A model generated the notes under the pieces. The model ran no database searches. It was not told where the DNA came from and saw only the letters and a program-made list of their open reading frames with translations. The translations under genes were made by a program, and so were the position numbers. 23,545 nucleotides of DNA, taken from assembly GCA_001483205.1 (NCBI GenBank), contig JPPB01000086.1, positions 1 through 23,545 of the forward strand. Direction: 5' to 3'. This stretch comes from an alpha proteobacterium 3107. GTDB taxonomy: Bacteria > Pseudomonadota > Alphaproteobacteria > Rhodobacterales > Rhodobacteraceae. Shown here in pieces: positions 16,615-23,545 of the stretch. Position 1 is the first letter of the stretch; each line of letters begins with the position of its first letter.

Positions 16615-17612
16615 CAGCGCATCTCCTTCCGGGCGTTATGGACGTTCCAGACCAGAATCGGCGAAACCAGCAGCATGATGATGATTGCCGCCGCCGAGCC
16701 GACACCCCAATCCCCGGCGCGAAACAGCTTGTCATACATGTAGTTGGCCAGAACCTGGGTTTCCCACTGGCCGTTTGTCATCGCAAACACGATGTCAAAG
16801 ATTTTCAGCACCGTCAGGGTGATGGTTGTCCAGACCACGACGATCGTCGGCATGATCTGCGGAACCTTGATCTTGAAGAAAATCTGAAACGGGTTCGCGC
16901 CATCGACAATCGCGGCCTCGACCGTTTCCTCGGGGATGCCGCGCAGCGCCGCCGACAGGATGACCATGGCAAAGCCGGTTTGAATCCAGACCAGCACGAT
17001 CATCAGAAAGAAATTGTTCCAGAACGGGATGGTGAGCCAGGTTTGCGGCGCGCCGCCAAGACCGGCAAGAATGGCGTTCAGCACCCCGATCTGCGCAATA
17101 TCATCGGGCCGGGTTTCATAGACCAGCTTCCAGATCACGCCCGCGCCGACAAAGGAAATCGCCATCGGCATGAAGATCAGCGACTTGGCGATATTGCCCC
17201 ACCCGATCCGGTCGGTCAGTTGCGCGGCCAGCAGGCCGAACGCGGTTGACATCGCCGGCACCACGATCAGCCACAGCATGTTGTTGCGCATCGCTTCCCA
17301 GAATTTCGGCTCGCTCATCATCTGGCTGTAATTGTCCAGCCCGACAAAGGCACCGCCCTGCTCGCGGTCGCTCAGCGAAAGCCGCAGGGTTTCGACCACG
17401 GGGTATGCGAGATAAAGGCCGAGCGCGAAAATCGCCGGAAACAGGAACAGCCACGGGCGTATATGATTGGCCCGGTTGATGTTGCGCCCGGCGTTCGGCC
17501 CCCTGGCCGGGAAGATCACCTTGTCGAGAATCTGGTTGGCGAAGTAGAAATAGCCGACACACGCCCCGACACCGATGGCGATGGTCAAAAGGCCCTGTAG
17601 CGCAGGGTTCAT
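16614..17612 (-). CDS. aglF: Alpha-glucoside ABC transporter permease AglF
   Basis: A 332-aa MalF-type permease with an extra N-terminal membrane segment (about residues 5-25) ahead of the usual set, as in AglF proteins. The EAA loop is at about 229-253 (ETVEAAIVDGANPFQIFFK). The start ATG at 17612 has GGAGAA upstream. The gene follows aglE after a 91-bp gap with a hairpin and overlaps aglG by one base. It acts in the inner membrane with AglG and AglK. Confidence 0.94.
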   Translation of the reverse strand: MNPALQGLLTIAIGVGACVGYFYFANQILDKVIFPARGPNAGRNINRANHIRPWLFLFPAIFALGLYLAYPVVETLRLSLSDREQGGAFVGLDNYSQMMSEPKFWEAMRNNMLWLIVVPAMSTAFGLLAAQLTDRIGWGNIAKSLIFMPMAISFVGAGVIWKLVYETRPDDIAQIGVLNAILAGLGGAPQTWLTIPFWNNFFLMIVLVWIQTGFAMVILSAALRGIPEETVEAAIVDGANPFQIFFKIKVPQIMPTIVVVWTTITLTVLKIFDIVFAMTNGQWETQVLANYMYDKLFRAGDWGVGSAAAIIIMLLVSPILVWNVHNARKEMR

Positions 17613-17657
17613 CGCTTGTTCTCCGTCGTGGTGTCTGTCCCCGTGACGCGGTATGCC

Positions 17658-17691
17658 GGATGCGGCCCGCAGGTGCGCCGGGGCCGCATCC
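17658..17691 (-). terminator. Hairpin between aglE and aglF
   Basis: A perfect 11-bp stem, GGATGCGGCCC (17658-17668) with GGGCCGCATCC (17681-17691), and a 12-nt loop. No U tract follows. It sits in the 91-bp gap behind the binding-protein gene, matching the arrangement at 6954-6983. A processing or stability element, or an attenuating terminator that favours aglE expression, is inferred. Confidence 0.65.
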
Positions 17692-17703
17692 TGGCCATTC
17701 GCC

Positions 17704-19056
17704 TTATTCCGGCCAACTGGCGTCGATGGCCTCGGCCACTTCAGCAGCGGATTTGCCGCCGGTGTAATCGACCATGCCGGTCCAGAAAGACCCCTGACCG
17801 ACCGCCGCGGGCATCAGGTCTGATCCGTCAAAGCGAAAGGTGGTGGCCCCCAGCAGGATTTCGCCCTGCTTGCGCAGTGTGCCATCCTTGTAGGCGTCAA
17901 GGTTGACGCCGGTGTGCGGGGTCAGAAAACCGGTCTGGGCCATCATTATTTCATGCGCAATCGGCAGCCGGAAGAACTCCATCAGCGCATTGGCCCCTTC
18001 TGACGGACTGGTGATCGCCATCAGCGTGCCGCCACCCAGAACCGGGCTGCCGAGATCCTTGTCGGCAAAGCCGGGCAGATAGAAGAAATCCGCGTCTTCG
18101 CCCACAACCACATCTTCGGGGAAGAAGGACGAGGCGAAAGAGGCCATGCGGTGCATGTAGCATTGCGGCGGCGACTCGAACAAACCCTTCGGGCTGTCGC
18201 GGAAATCGACCGAGGCCACCGCGGCAGAGCCGCCCGACACCTTGGCGTCATCGCGGGCGAACCAGCCAAATTCCTCGATGGCGGCAATGACGCGCTCGTC
18301 CGAGAATTTGACTTCATTCGTGACCCATCCGTCATAGACTTCCGGTGGTTGGGTGCGCAGCATCAGGTCTTCGACCCAATCGGTGGCAGGCCAGCCCGTC
18401 GCGGGGCCGGAACCAAGACCGATGCACCATGGGGTTTCCCCGTCGGCGACGATCTGCTCGGTCAGCGCCTTCAGCCCCTCAAAGGTCTCCGGCACTTCAT
18501 AACCGGCATCCTCGAAATTCTCGGGGCTATACCAGACAATCGATTTCAGGTTCACATTGTAGAAGAAGCCATACATCTGCCCGACGCCATCCGCATCGGC
18601 ATAGGTGCCGAGATCAACCCAGGACTGACCGGCGGCGTAATTGTCGCGCACCCAGTCGCCCGTGCCCTCCGGCAGGGGCGTAAGCTGCCCGCGCGATGCC
18701 ATGTCTGCGGCCAGACCCGGCTGCGGGAACACGGCAATATTGGCGGTGGACCCGGCCTCGGCGTCGATCTGGATTTGCTGCTCAAAGCCGTCGGAACCGG
18801 TATAGATGACCTCTGCGCCGGTCGCGGCGGTGAAATAGGCCAGCACATTGCGCAGATAGTCGTCCTCCGGTGTCAGCCACGGCCCGAACACCGTCACCTG
18901 TTGGCCGCTGAGGTCCGGCGCATCGGCGGCCCAGGCTTCATACCCGGCCCAGTCAAACGGGCCTTCGCCCGGAGCAAAGACCAGATGGCCATCGGCAAGC
19001 GCGCCGGTTGTCGATACGAGAAGGGCAGCCATGCCCGCATGGAGTGCGTTTTTCAT
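17704..19056 (-). CDS. aglE: Alpha-glucoside-binding periplasmic protein AglE
   Basis: A 450-aa solute-binding protein with a Sec signal peptide (MKNALHAGMAALLVSTTGAL), cleaved after ALA near residue 22. The mature region has the motif QQVTVFGPWLTPEDDYLRNVL and other AglE-like segments, including CIGLGSGPATGWPATDWVED. I start at ATG 19056, with GGGGAGG five bases upstream; the preceding TTG codon is less likely. It is the first gene of the agl operon, behind a promoter with an AglR-type site. It captures alpha-glucosides in the periplasm for AglFGK. Confidence 0.94.
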   Translation of the reverse strand: MKNALHAGMAALLVSTTGALADGHLVFAPGEGPFDWAGYEAWAADAPDLSGQQVTVFGPWLTPEDDYLRNVLAYFTAATGAEVIYTGSDGFEQQIQIDAEAGSTANIAVFPQPGLAADMASRGQLTPLPEGTGDWVRDNYAAGQSWVDLGTYADADGVGQMYGFFYNVNLKSIVWYSPENFEDAGYEVPETFEGLKALTEQIVADGETPWCIGLGSGPATGWPATDWVEDLMLRTQPPEVYDGWVTNEVKFSDERVIAAIEEFGWFARDDAKVSGGSAAVASVDFRDSPKGLFESPPQCYMHRMASFASSFFPEDVVVGEDADFFYLPGFADKDLGSPVLGGGTLMAITSPSEGANALMEFFRLPIAHEIMMAQTGFLTPHTGVNLDAYKDGTLRKQGEILLGATTFRFDGSDLMPAAVGQGSFWTGMVDYTGGKSAAEVAEAIDASWPE

Positions 19057-19116
19057 CAAGTCCTCCCCTGATCAATCATTCACGCGCCTGTTGCGGGGCT
19101 TGTCGGAAAGCCTTTT

Positions 19117-19128
19117 CAAAGCGCTTTG
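19117..19128. promoter_or_regulatory. AglR-type operator of the aglE promoter
   Basis: A perfect palindrome CAAAGCGCTTTG, within TTCAAAGCGCTTTGGA. It is typical of LacI-family sites with a central CG. It begins about four bases downstream of the predicted aglE transcription start, a repressing position. Binding by the adjacent AglR is inferred from proximity and from the related site at 19283. Confidence 0.75.
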
Positions 19129-19138
19129 GATAAATGTG

Positions 19139-19167
19139 ATCTTTGCTGAGTCGCGCCCGATTGTCAA
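19139..19167 (-). promoter_or_regulatory. Predicted sigma-70 promoter of aglEFGAK
   Basis: On the minus strand: a perfect TTGACA (19167-19162), a 17-bp spacer and AAAGAT (19144-19139). The -10 is weak, but the position directly before the palindromic operator and about 80 bp before the aglE ATG supports it. Confidence 0.6.
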
Positions 19168-19238
19168 TTCAGTTTTTTGCAGGATGCGGGGAAAGCCGTA
19201 TTTATCGCCGAAAAATACCTGCACCGTCACATCATTCT

Positions 19239-19268
19239 TTGACACGGGCGCGCTGTCTCGCCTATCGT
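19239..19268 (+). promoter_or_regulatory. Predicted sigma-70 promoter of aglR
   Basis: A perfect TTGACA (19239-19244), an 18-bp spacer and TATCGT (19263-19268). Predicted start of transcription is near 19275, so the site at 19283-19294 falls in the short leader ahead of the aglR ATG. Confidence 0.6.
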
Positions 19269-19282
19269 CACCCCGTGAAAAT

Positions 19283-19294
19283 CAAATCGCTTTG
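19283..19294. promoter_or_regulatory. AglR-type operator in the aglR leader
   Basis: CAAATCGCTTTG differs by one base from the perfect palindrome at 19117-19128. It lies 15 bp before the aglR ATG and just past its predicted promoter, suggesting autorepression. Centre-to-centre distance to the other site is 166 bp, enough for looping. Confidence 0.65.
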
Positions 19295-19309
19295 GCACCT
19301 CCGCCGCCC

Positions 19310-20350
19310 ATGAACCTGAAAGAACTCTCCCGCCGTCTGGGTCTGTCGCCCACCACCGTCAGCCGGGCGCTGAACGGCTATCCCGAGGTCAGCGAACGCA
19401 CCCGCCGACGGGTGCGCGAGGCCGCGGCGGCCTGGAACTATCGCCCCAACACGCGGGCCAAGAGCCTGGCCACCGGGCGGTCACTGGCCATCGGGCATGT
19501 CCTGCCGGTCTCGACCAAGCACGAGCTTGTCAACCCGATCTTCGCCGATTTTCTGGCTGGCGCGTCAGAGGCATACGCCACCGCCGGGTATGACCTGTTC
19601 CTGTCCATCGTGCCCGATCAGGACGAAGAGCGCGCCTATCGTGATCTGGCGCGGCGGGGCACGGTGGATGGCGTCATCCTGCACGGCCCTTCGGTTTCCG
19701 ACAGCCGGATCGGCCTGCTCAACACGCTCGGCCTGCCCTGTGTGGTTCATGGCCGGTCGAGCGGCATTGACGAAGGCTATAACTGGCTTGATGTGAACAA
19801 CCGCCGCGCCTTCTTTCGCGCCGCCGCATTCCTGCTGGATCTCGGACACCGGCGGGTGGCGCTGCTGAACGGGGGCGAGGCGATGGATTTCGCGACCCGC
19901 CGTCGCAGCGGCTATGAGCAGGCCCTGCAAGAGCGCGGCATTCCCGTTGATCCGGCGCTGATCGCCCATGACGAGATGACCGAGACCTATGGCCATGCGA
20001 CCGCTGGCCGTCTGCTTGACGGTCCCGGCCCGCCCACGGCCTTTCTGGTGTCTTCCCTGATACCGGCGATCGGCGCGCGCCGGGCGATTGAAGAGCGCGG
20101 CCTCAGGATGGGGCGGGACGTGTCGGTTGTCACCTTCGATGACGATCTGTCCTATTTTCGCAATGCGGGCGATGCGCCGCCGTTCACTGCCGTGCGGTCG
20201 TCGGTGCGGGCCGCCGGGCTGATGGCCGCCAAAATGCTGCTCGAGATCATCGCGCAGGGCGGCGGGGCGGGGGTGCCCCGCTCCCGGCTGCTTGAGGCCG
20301 AGCTGGTGGTTGGCCAGTCAACCGGTCCGTTCCGGCCCCCCGTTCGGTAG
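19310..20350 (+). CDS. aglR: LacI-family transcriptional regulator AglR
   Basis: A 346-aa regulator with an N-terminal LacI helix-turn-helix at residues 3-22 (LKELSRRLGLSPTTVSRALN), a hinge helix near 47-56, and a periplasmic-binding-protein-like effector domain (about 60-340). The start is ATG 19310, where the family N-terminus begins; longer in-frame starts cross the operator and promoter. It is divergent from aglE. It probably represses aglEFGAK and itself, and releases DNA when an alpha-glucoside-derived effector binds. Its ribosome-binding site is poor, consistent with low expression. Confidence 0.93.
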   Translation: MNLKELSRRLGLSPTTVSRALNGYPEVSERTRRRVREAAAAWNYRPNTRAKSLATGRSLAIGHVLPVSTKHELVNPIFADFLAGASEAYATAGYDLFLSIVPDQDEERAYRDLARRGTVDGVILHGPSVSDSRIGLLNTLGLPCVVHGRSSGIDEGYNWLDVNNRRAFFRAAAFLLDLGHRRVALLNGGEAMDFATRRRSGYEQALQERGIPVDPALIAHDEMTETYGHATAGRLLDGPGPPTAFLVSSLIPAIGARRAIEERGLRMGRDVSVVTFDDDLSYFRNAGDAPPFTAVRSSVRAAGLMAAKMLLEIIAQGGGAGVPRSRLLEAELVVGQSTGPFRPPVR

Positions 20351-20417
20351 CAGGGGGGCCACGCGCCGGGATTGTAGCTCGGCGGCTAACCTACGCGAGA
20401 CCTAACCAGGAAAGCGA

Positions 20418-20443
20418 AAAGGCGGGGACAATACCCCGCCTTT
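20418..20443 (-). terminator. Intrinsic terminator between aglR and the 20449 gene
   Basis: A perfect 10-bp stem AAAGGCGGGG (20418-20427) with CCCCGCCTTT (20434-20443) and a 6-nt loop. On the minus strand it is followed by a T-rich tail (TTTTCGCTTT), so it suits the 20449-21204 gene best, but it can also stop aglR transcription from the other side. The remaining gap 20351-20417 holds only a weak hairpin (20365-20383). Confidence 0.85.
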
Positions 20444-20448
20444 GCCCG

Positions 20449-21204
20449 TCAGTTTTCAGCGGCTTTACGCTTTGCCTTTTTCAGGAAAACCGCCAAATAC
20501 GCCTCAAGTTCTTCGATGCCTTCCTCAGTCATGCCATCAGGGAACAGAAAAGTGACATCGCCCTCCGACACCGGGAATACTGCCTTCCGTTGACCTGTAG
20601 CCGGGGGCAGTTCCTTCTGGATCGTATCTTCTGGCGGGATTGCCGAAGGGCTGTTTGTTCCGGTTTGCTGCGTTTCATCGTCCGGTGGGTCGGATTCTAC
20701 ATCGTCGCCACTGTCAGGAACATGACTTTCGGGTTTCCCCAGTTGCTCAACAAAGCGAGCCGTATCCAAGAATGCCTTGACAGCCTTTGGCACTGAGTTG
20801 GGATTAAAGCCCGCGCGATTCAGATGTGTTTTCACTCCCTGCTCTGGCGGCACAGAAAGGTCCGGAAACTGTTCGCGAATATCCCGAAACAGTTTTGGAG
20901 TTTGCGCGGCCTCAAAAAGTGCCTTCTTGCGCTCGCTGTCCGACTGCGGGTGAATAATTGACACCGCAAGGGGCGTTACGCGCAGCATTCCTTTGCCCGC
21001 CTTCTCGACCAAGCCGTAAGAAGCCAACGCAGCCAGCGCCGTGCCTGCGGGGCCGCTGAGGCTGGAATACCCCATCAGGTTTGCGGCATCTTTCCTGTCG
21101 ACGGCGCTGGTTCGGTATGATTCCTCAATCTTCCTAGTGTGGTTGATGCACGCTTCAAGCGACAGGCTTGGGTAGGACGGGCTGTGAATTGGCTTGTTGC
21201 TCAT
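20449..21204 (-). CDS. Hypothetical protein with predicted N-terminal winged helix
   Basis: I cannot name this 251-aa protein. Residues 9-85 (YPSLSLEACI through GLVEKAGKGMLRVTP) look like a winged-helix fold of the kind found in uncharacterised plasmid and genomic-island proteins. The middle (about 160-205) is an acidic, proline-rich, probably disordered linker. The end (about 214-247, VTFLFPDGMTEEGIEELEAYLAVFLKKAKR) is a small conserved-looking motif of a hydrophobic strand, FP, then an acidic-start helix ending in lysine. I chose ATG 21204 because AGGAG precedes it; the longer frame to 21258 enters AT-rich non-coding sequence. It has its own terminator and AT-rich upstream DNA, and no functional link to agl. 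Acquisition by transfer is plausible. Regulation or DNA binding is only inferred. Confidence 0.8.
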   Translation of the reverse strand: MSNKPIHSPSYPSLSLEACINHTRKIEESYRTSAVDRKDAANLMGYSSLSGPAGTALAALASYGLVEKAGKGMLRVTPLAVSIIHPQSDSERKKALFEAAQTPKLFRDIREQFPDLSVPPEQGVKTHLNRAGFNPNSVPKAVKAFLDTARFVEQLGKPESHVPDSGDDVESDPPDDETQQTGTNSPSAIPPEDTIQKELPPATGQRKAVFPVSEGDVTFLFPDGMTEEGIEELEAYLAVFLKKAKRKAAEN

Positions 21205-21480
21205 GGAATCGCTCCTGCTGATGGAAACTCTCTTGATTTCCGAAAAAGCAAATAGCACGATTGAGCAATAAGAGCAATAGAGAAGTTATATAATATTCAA
21301 ATTCTCTGATTTGACTAAATCAAAGGCTTTTGCATATTGTTATGTCAGTAATCAAACCATCCGTTCGGTGTTTGTGCCATACGATGCTTTCCTAATCCTC
21401 CAAACTATCTCAGATGGGCGGCTGTTCGGCTGATGCGATCCAGTGTTCGGGGATTTTGAGAGAGATAGAACAGTTTTTCT
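21205..21480. other. AT-rich intergenic region with palindrome and short repeats
   Basis: No gene is supported here. Composition is clearly richer in A+T than the rest of the window, especially 21241-21350. It contains a tandem 9-mer (GAGCAATAA then GAGCAATAG, 21263-21280), a run resembling a -10 box on the minus strand (TATTATATAAC near 21285-21295), and an exact inverted repeat TGATTT-GACT-AAATCA (21307-21322). These may form the promoter and operator of the 20449-21204 gene. A paired -35 was not convincing. Confidence 0.5.
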
Positions 21481-21481
21481 C

Positions 21482-21603
21482 TTGACCTGCTTCTCAGTCT
21501 AGGTTATTGGGGCACATCCGCCCCGAAAGGAGGTGACTAACAATGACCAGACCGTAACAACCCCTGCGGGATGCCACCCAGGTAACAACCTGACCGTAGG
21601 GGA
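21482..21603 (+). ncRNA. Candidate structured RNA with a four-codon minigene
   Basis: A possible -35 TTGACC (21482-21487) is followed 17 bp later by TATTGG. Then come a hairpin GGGGC-ACATCC-GCCCC (21509-21524), a near-perfect Shine-Dalgarno AAAGGAGGTGA (21526-21536), and ATG ACC AGA CCG TAA at 21543-21557, encoding only MTRP. Right after the stop, CCCCTGCGG (21561-21569) pairs with CCGTAGGGG (21594-21602, one G-U) around an inner hairpin CAGGT-AACA-ACCTG (21579-21592). No gene follows on this strand. I do not recognise the RNA family. Transcription is inferred, not shown. Confidence 0.4.
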
Positions 21604-21610
21604 GAACAAG

Positions 21611-21639
21611 AAAACCGGCCCCCTTAGGGAACCGGCTTT
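21611..21639 (-). terminator. Likely intrinsic terminator on the minus strand
   Basis: Read on the minus strand, a stem of about 13 pairs (three G-U) closes a UAA loop and runs into a U-rich tail (UUUUCUUGUUCU). On the plus strand the same bases mismatch at the wobble positions, so the minus direction is favoured. It would end transcription from the helicase gene about 150 bp past its stop. Confidence 0.6.
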
Positions 21640-21744
21640 CGTGGTGGCTTCATAGGGGCGCGGCCCCGTCAGAGAACCAGCGTAGACACCTGCAATCTGA
21701 CATTTGTCGCGCCCCACTTCAAGCGAAACTTGCTCAAGAGACCA

Positions 21745-21772
21745 GCCGCCTGCCTGCACCCCGGCAGGCGGC
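21745..21772 (-). terminator. Hairpin just downstream of the helicase stop
   Basis: A perfect 10-bp stem GCCGCCTGCC (21745-21754) with GGCAGGCGGC (21763-21772) and an 8-nt loop, starting 16 bp after the helicase stop on the minus strand. It has no strong T run. It may be a first terminator or a 3'-end stabiliser ahead of the terminator at 21611-21639. Confidence 0.6.
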
Positions 21773-21787
21773 TTCCCGGTTCAGCCA

Positions 21788-23545
21788 TCATCCAGAGGTC
21801 GTTTGAAACACAAACTCGGGCAATACCGTGTCCCACTCATCGCGTCTGATCCCGCTCTGATACTCTTCACGACTGTCAGACCTGCGCCACCGGAGCATCG
21901 CCCCGATCTGACCGGAAAGGAACGTGGCCCCTTCAGGCGGCGCATAGTACTGGGACATTTTTCCGATGGCAAACCCGTTCCTGTCCCTGACAGTCCACCC
22001 GCCCCTTTCAGCAGACAGCGTAACAGGGTCGCCCACATCCGCATTTCTGAGGGCCGCAAGGGACGGGGCGTTTTCCGGCAACCTGCCCGCGAACGACAGA
22101 TAGACCAGCTTGAGATTCGTCGTCTGGTATCGCTTATCGCACAGCGCCCGCGTTGCGGGGTCGATATGCGGCTCGCGCACCAGAAGATCAGCGTTGACGG
22201 CGGCATCCAGAAAACGATGCCGCCCCATCGCCAGCGCGGCAAAGCTCTGTCGCGCCCGTGTCATCGCGACATAGAACAACCTGCGCGGCGCGTCGGGGTC
22301 TTCTTTGCCCGAGTCGGGCCTCGGCCCCCACCCGCCATCAAGCGCAATGACGTGATCAAATTCCAGCCCCTTGGCGCGGTGTGCCGTCAGCAGCATCAGC
22401 CCGTTTTGCAAACCGCGCATGTCCTGCGACCATTCCGCAAACCATTCGATGATGTCAGGGGCCGGAGCGGGCTTGCCGGCCAGTTCATGGTTCCACGCCA
22501 GCACACCCTGCATGATGAGGTCGGACCATTTGTTTGCGGGCAGTTCGTTGTGGATCGCGACCAGTTCCTCAAGCGACAAAAGCTCTGTCCGGTGCTCTCT
22601 GACCCGCCCGACAAAATCCTGCATCTCGCGCAACCGCCACAGGGTCGGGGCGCTGTCACTGGCGAGCCTGACCGGAATGCCCTTTGCCTCTGCATACGAC
22701 CGGACGGGTTCGAGAAACCGCCACTTTCGGGCGATGATCGCTGTTTTGGCCCAGGACCAGCCGGGGACGACCTGCGAAAGGCGGTAAAGCTCATCCACTG
22801 CCGCCACAGCCTGCGCCGTTTCGTCCCGAACCTGCAAGAGCTGAACACGGCCACGGGAAACCGGATCATGCACCGCCATCGCGCCCCCGGCGGCCCCATG
22901 TTTCCGGCCTGCATTGATCCGAATATCGTGGTCGCGTTTCATTCTGTCGCGCGCCGGGGCAATGACGTGGTTCGCGGCCTCAATCAGCATCCGCGTCGCC
23001 CGGTAGTTTTCGGTCAGGAATTTGGGCCGCGCCGCATAGTCCTGTTCAAATTTGCGGATGAACCTGACCGAGGCCCCGGCAAACGCATAGATGTTCTGGT
23101 CATCATCCCCCACCGCGAACAGGCTGAGCTTCATCTCCGGGTCGTCAATCGACCGCCCGGCGACAGCGGCAACAAGCGCATATTCCTCGGCCCCGATGTC
23201 CTGATATTCATCAACCAGAATCCAGCGATACCCCTCTATGAGCGTATCGCGCAGGGCGTCGGCCTCTGATCTGGACAGGCCTTCGCCGGACAACAGACGC
23301 ACGGCTTCCCGTATGATTGCCTCGAAATCCTGTTCCGTGGCGGTGCCGGACCTGCCCGCAAAACTCGCCCCGACAAGACGCATGGCAAGCGCGTGGCAGG
23401 TCGAGACCGTCACCGGCGCACCATCATTGCCGATCAGCAGTTTCAGCCGCTCGCGTATTTCAGCCGCCGCATGACGGTTGTAGGTCAGAACCAGAATGCC
23501 GCGCGGGTCTTCCCGGCGCACCCGGATCAGATAGGCGATGCGGTG
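21788..23545 (-). CDS. UvrD/Rep-type superfamily 1 helicase, 3' part only
   Basis: The frame is open to the window edge, so only the last 585 residues are seen; Walker A lies outside. Visible SF1A motifs, in order: Ia (HRIAYLI, then GILVLTYNRHAAAEIRERL), II (ILVDEYQDIG), III (LFAVGDDDQNIYAFAGA), IV (FLTENYRATRMLI), V (LLTAHRAKGLEFDHVIALDGG) and VI (RRLFYVAMTRAR). It is thus an ATP-driven DNA helicase acting in repair, recombination or defence. After motif VI, about 150 residues (LVYLSFAGRLPE, VGDPVTL, DRNGFAIGKMSQYYAPP, WDTVLPEFVF) are unlike UvrD, Rep or PcrA C-termini. They recall the tail of large proteins in which a RecQ-like helicase is fused to a UvrD module. Whether a RecQ part lies upstream cannot be seen here. 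Confidence 0.9.
   Translation of the reverse strand, partial: HRIAYLIRVRREDPRGILVLTYNRHAAAEIRERLKLLIGNDGAPVTVSTCHALAMRLVGASFAGRSGTATEQDFEAIIREAVRLLSGEGLSRSEADALRDTLIEGYRWILVDEYQDIGAEEYALVAAVAGRSIDDPEMKLSLFAVGDDDQNIYAFAGASVRFIRKFEQDYAARPKFLTENYRATRMLIEAANHVIAPARDRMKRDHDIRINAGRKHGAAGGAMAVHDPVSRGRVQLLQVRDETAQAVAAVDELYRLSQVVPGWSWAKTAIIARKWRFLEPVRSYAEAKGIPVRLASDSAPTLWRLREMQDFVGRVREHRTELLSLEELVAIHNELPANKWSDLIMQGVLAWNHELAGKPAPAPDIIEWFAEWSQDMRGLQNGLMLLTAHRAKGLEFDHVIALDGGWGPRPDSGKEDPDAPRRLFYVAMTRARQSFAALAMGRHRFLDAAVNADLLVREPHIDPATRALCDKRYQTTNLKLVYLSFAGRLPENAPSLAALRNADVGDPVTLSAERGGWTVRDRNGFAIGKMSQYYAPPEGATFLSGQIGAMLRWRRSDSREEYQSGIRRDEWDTVLPEFVFQTTSG

Noticed and set aside
20365..20400. tRNA-like string (GTAGCTCGGCGG) after aglR
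   Set aside because: It resembles a D-arm, but there is no anticodon arm, T-arm with GTTCGA, or acceptor stem around it. It is not a tRNA and is too short to be a convincing attachment-site remnant.
21307..21326. FNR/Anr-like box near TTGACTAAATCAA
   Set aside because: The half-sites are separated by three bases rather than four, and the stronger symmetry is TGATTT-N4-AAATCA, which is not an FNR site.
21499..21759. 86-codon minus-strand frame in the gap after the helicase
   Set aside because: It has no ribosome-binding site or recognisable motif, and it runs through three strong hairpins, including the likely terminator. A structured non-coding segment explains the region better.
21704..23269. 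Long plus-strand open frame (521 codons) opposite the helicase gene
   Set aside because: It is the antisense shadow of a gene with clear SF1 motifs. Its translation is rich in Arg, Pro and His with no domain. The same applies to the other long plus-strand frames such as 807-1925, 1738-2736, 3342-4220, 9445-10767 and 10816-11925.
1..23545. CRISPR arrays, insertion sequences, integrases, rRNA
   Set aside because: I looked for regularly spaced repeats, transposase or integrase frames and rRNA segments on both strands and saw none.

Overview
The window is GC-rich and tightly packed, with overlapping ATGA/GTGA stop-start junctions. Protein families throughout look alphaproteobacterial: AglEFGAK alpha-glucoside genes, a Sinorhizobium-type 1,5-anhydrofructose reductase, and many GTG starts. 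I read it as chromosome or megaplasmid of a Rhodobacteraceae- or Rhizobiales-like heterotroph. The assignment is by protein resemblance recalled from knowledge, not by a search.

Region 1 (about 1-11787, minus strand) is one long catabolic unit. In transcription order it encodes: a Gfo/Idh/MocA reductase resembling 1,5-anhydro-D-fructose reductase, a family I CoA-transferase, an enoyl-CoA hydratase/isomerase, an internal promoter gap with a LacI-type operator, a sugar-binding protein, two permeases, an ATPase, a pyranose-oxidase-like GMC flavoenzyme, an SDR, and a choline-dehydrogenase-like GMC flavoenzyme. A D-lyxose/D-mannose isomerase-family gene (11922-12596, plus strand) diverges from the first gene. 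The shared promoter region carries two perfect copies of TGGAACGTTCCA. The set can import a sugar-like compound, oxidise or reduce it, isomerise an aldose/ketose, and activate a carboxylic acid as a CoA ester. The real substrate cannot be read from the sequence.

Region 2 (12637-20350) is a canonical alpha-glucoside uptake and hydrolysis locus: aglE-aglF-aglG-aglA-aglK on the minus strand, with the LacI-type regulator aglR divergent on the plus strand. Each divergent promoter has a recognisable -35/-10 pair, with a palindromic AglR-type site immediately downstream of the predicted start of transcription, which suggests repression and autoregulation. Both sugar-binding-protein genes in the window (7013 and 17704) are separated from their permease genes by a strong GC hairpin, a usual device for making more binding protein than permease.

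Region 3 (20351-23545) differs in character. It holds an unrecognised 251-aa protein with a predicted N-terminal winged helix, an AT-rich non-coding stretch, a structured segment with a very strong ribosome-binding site before a four-codon reading frame, and the 3' part of a UvrD-type helicase gene that leaves the window at 23545. I see no rRNA, tRNA, CRISPR array, insertion sequence or integrase.
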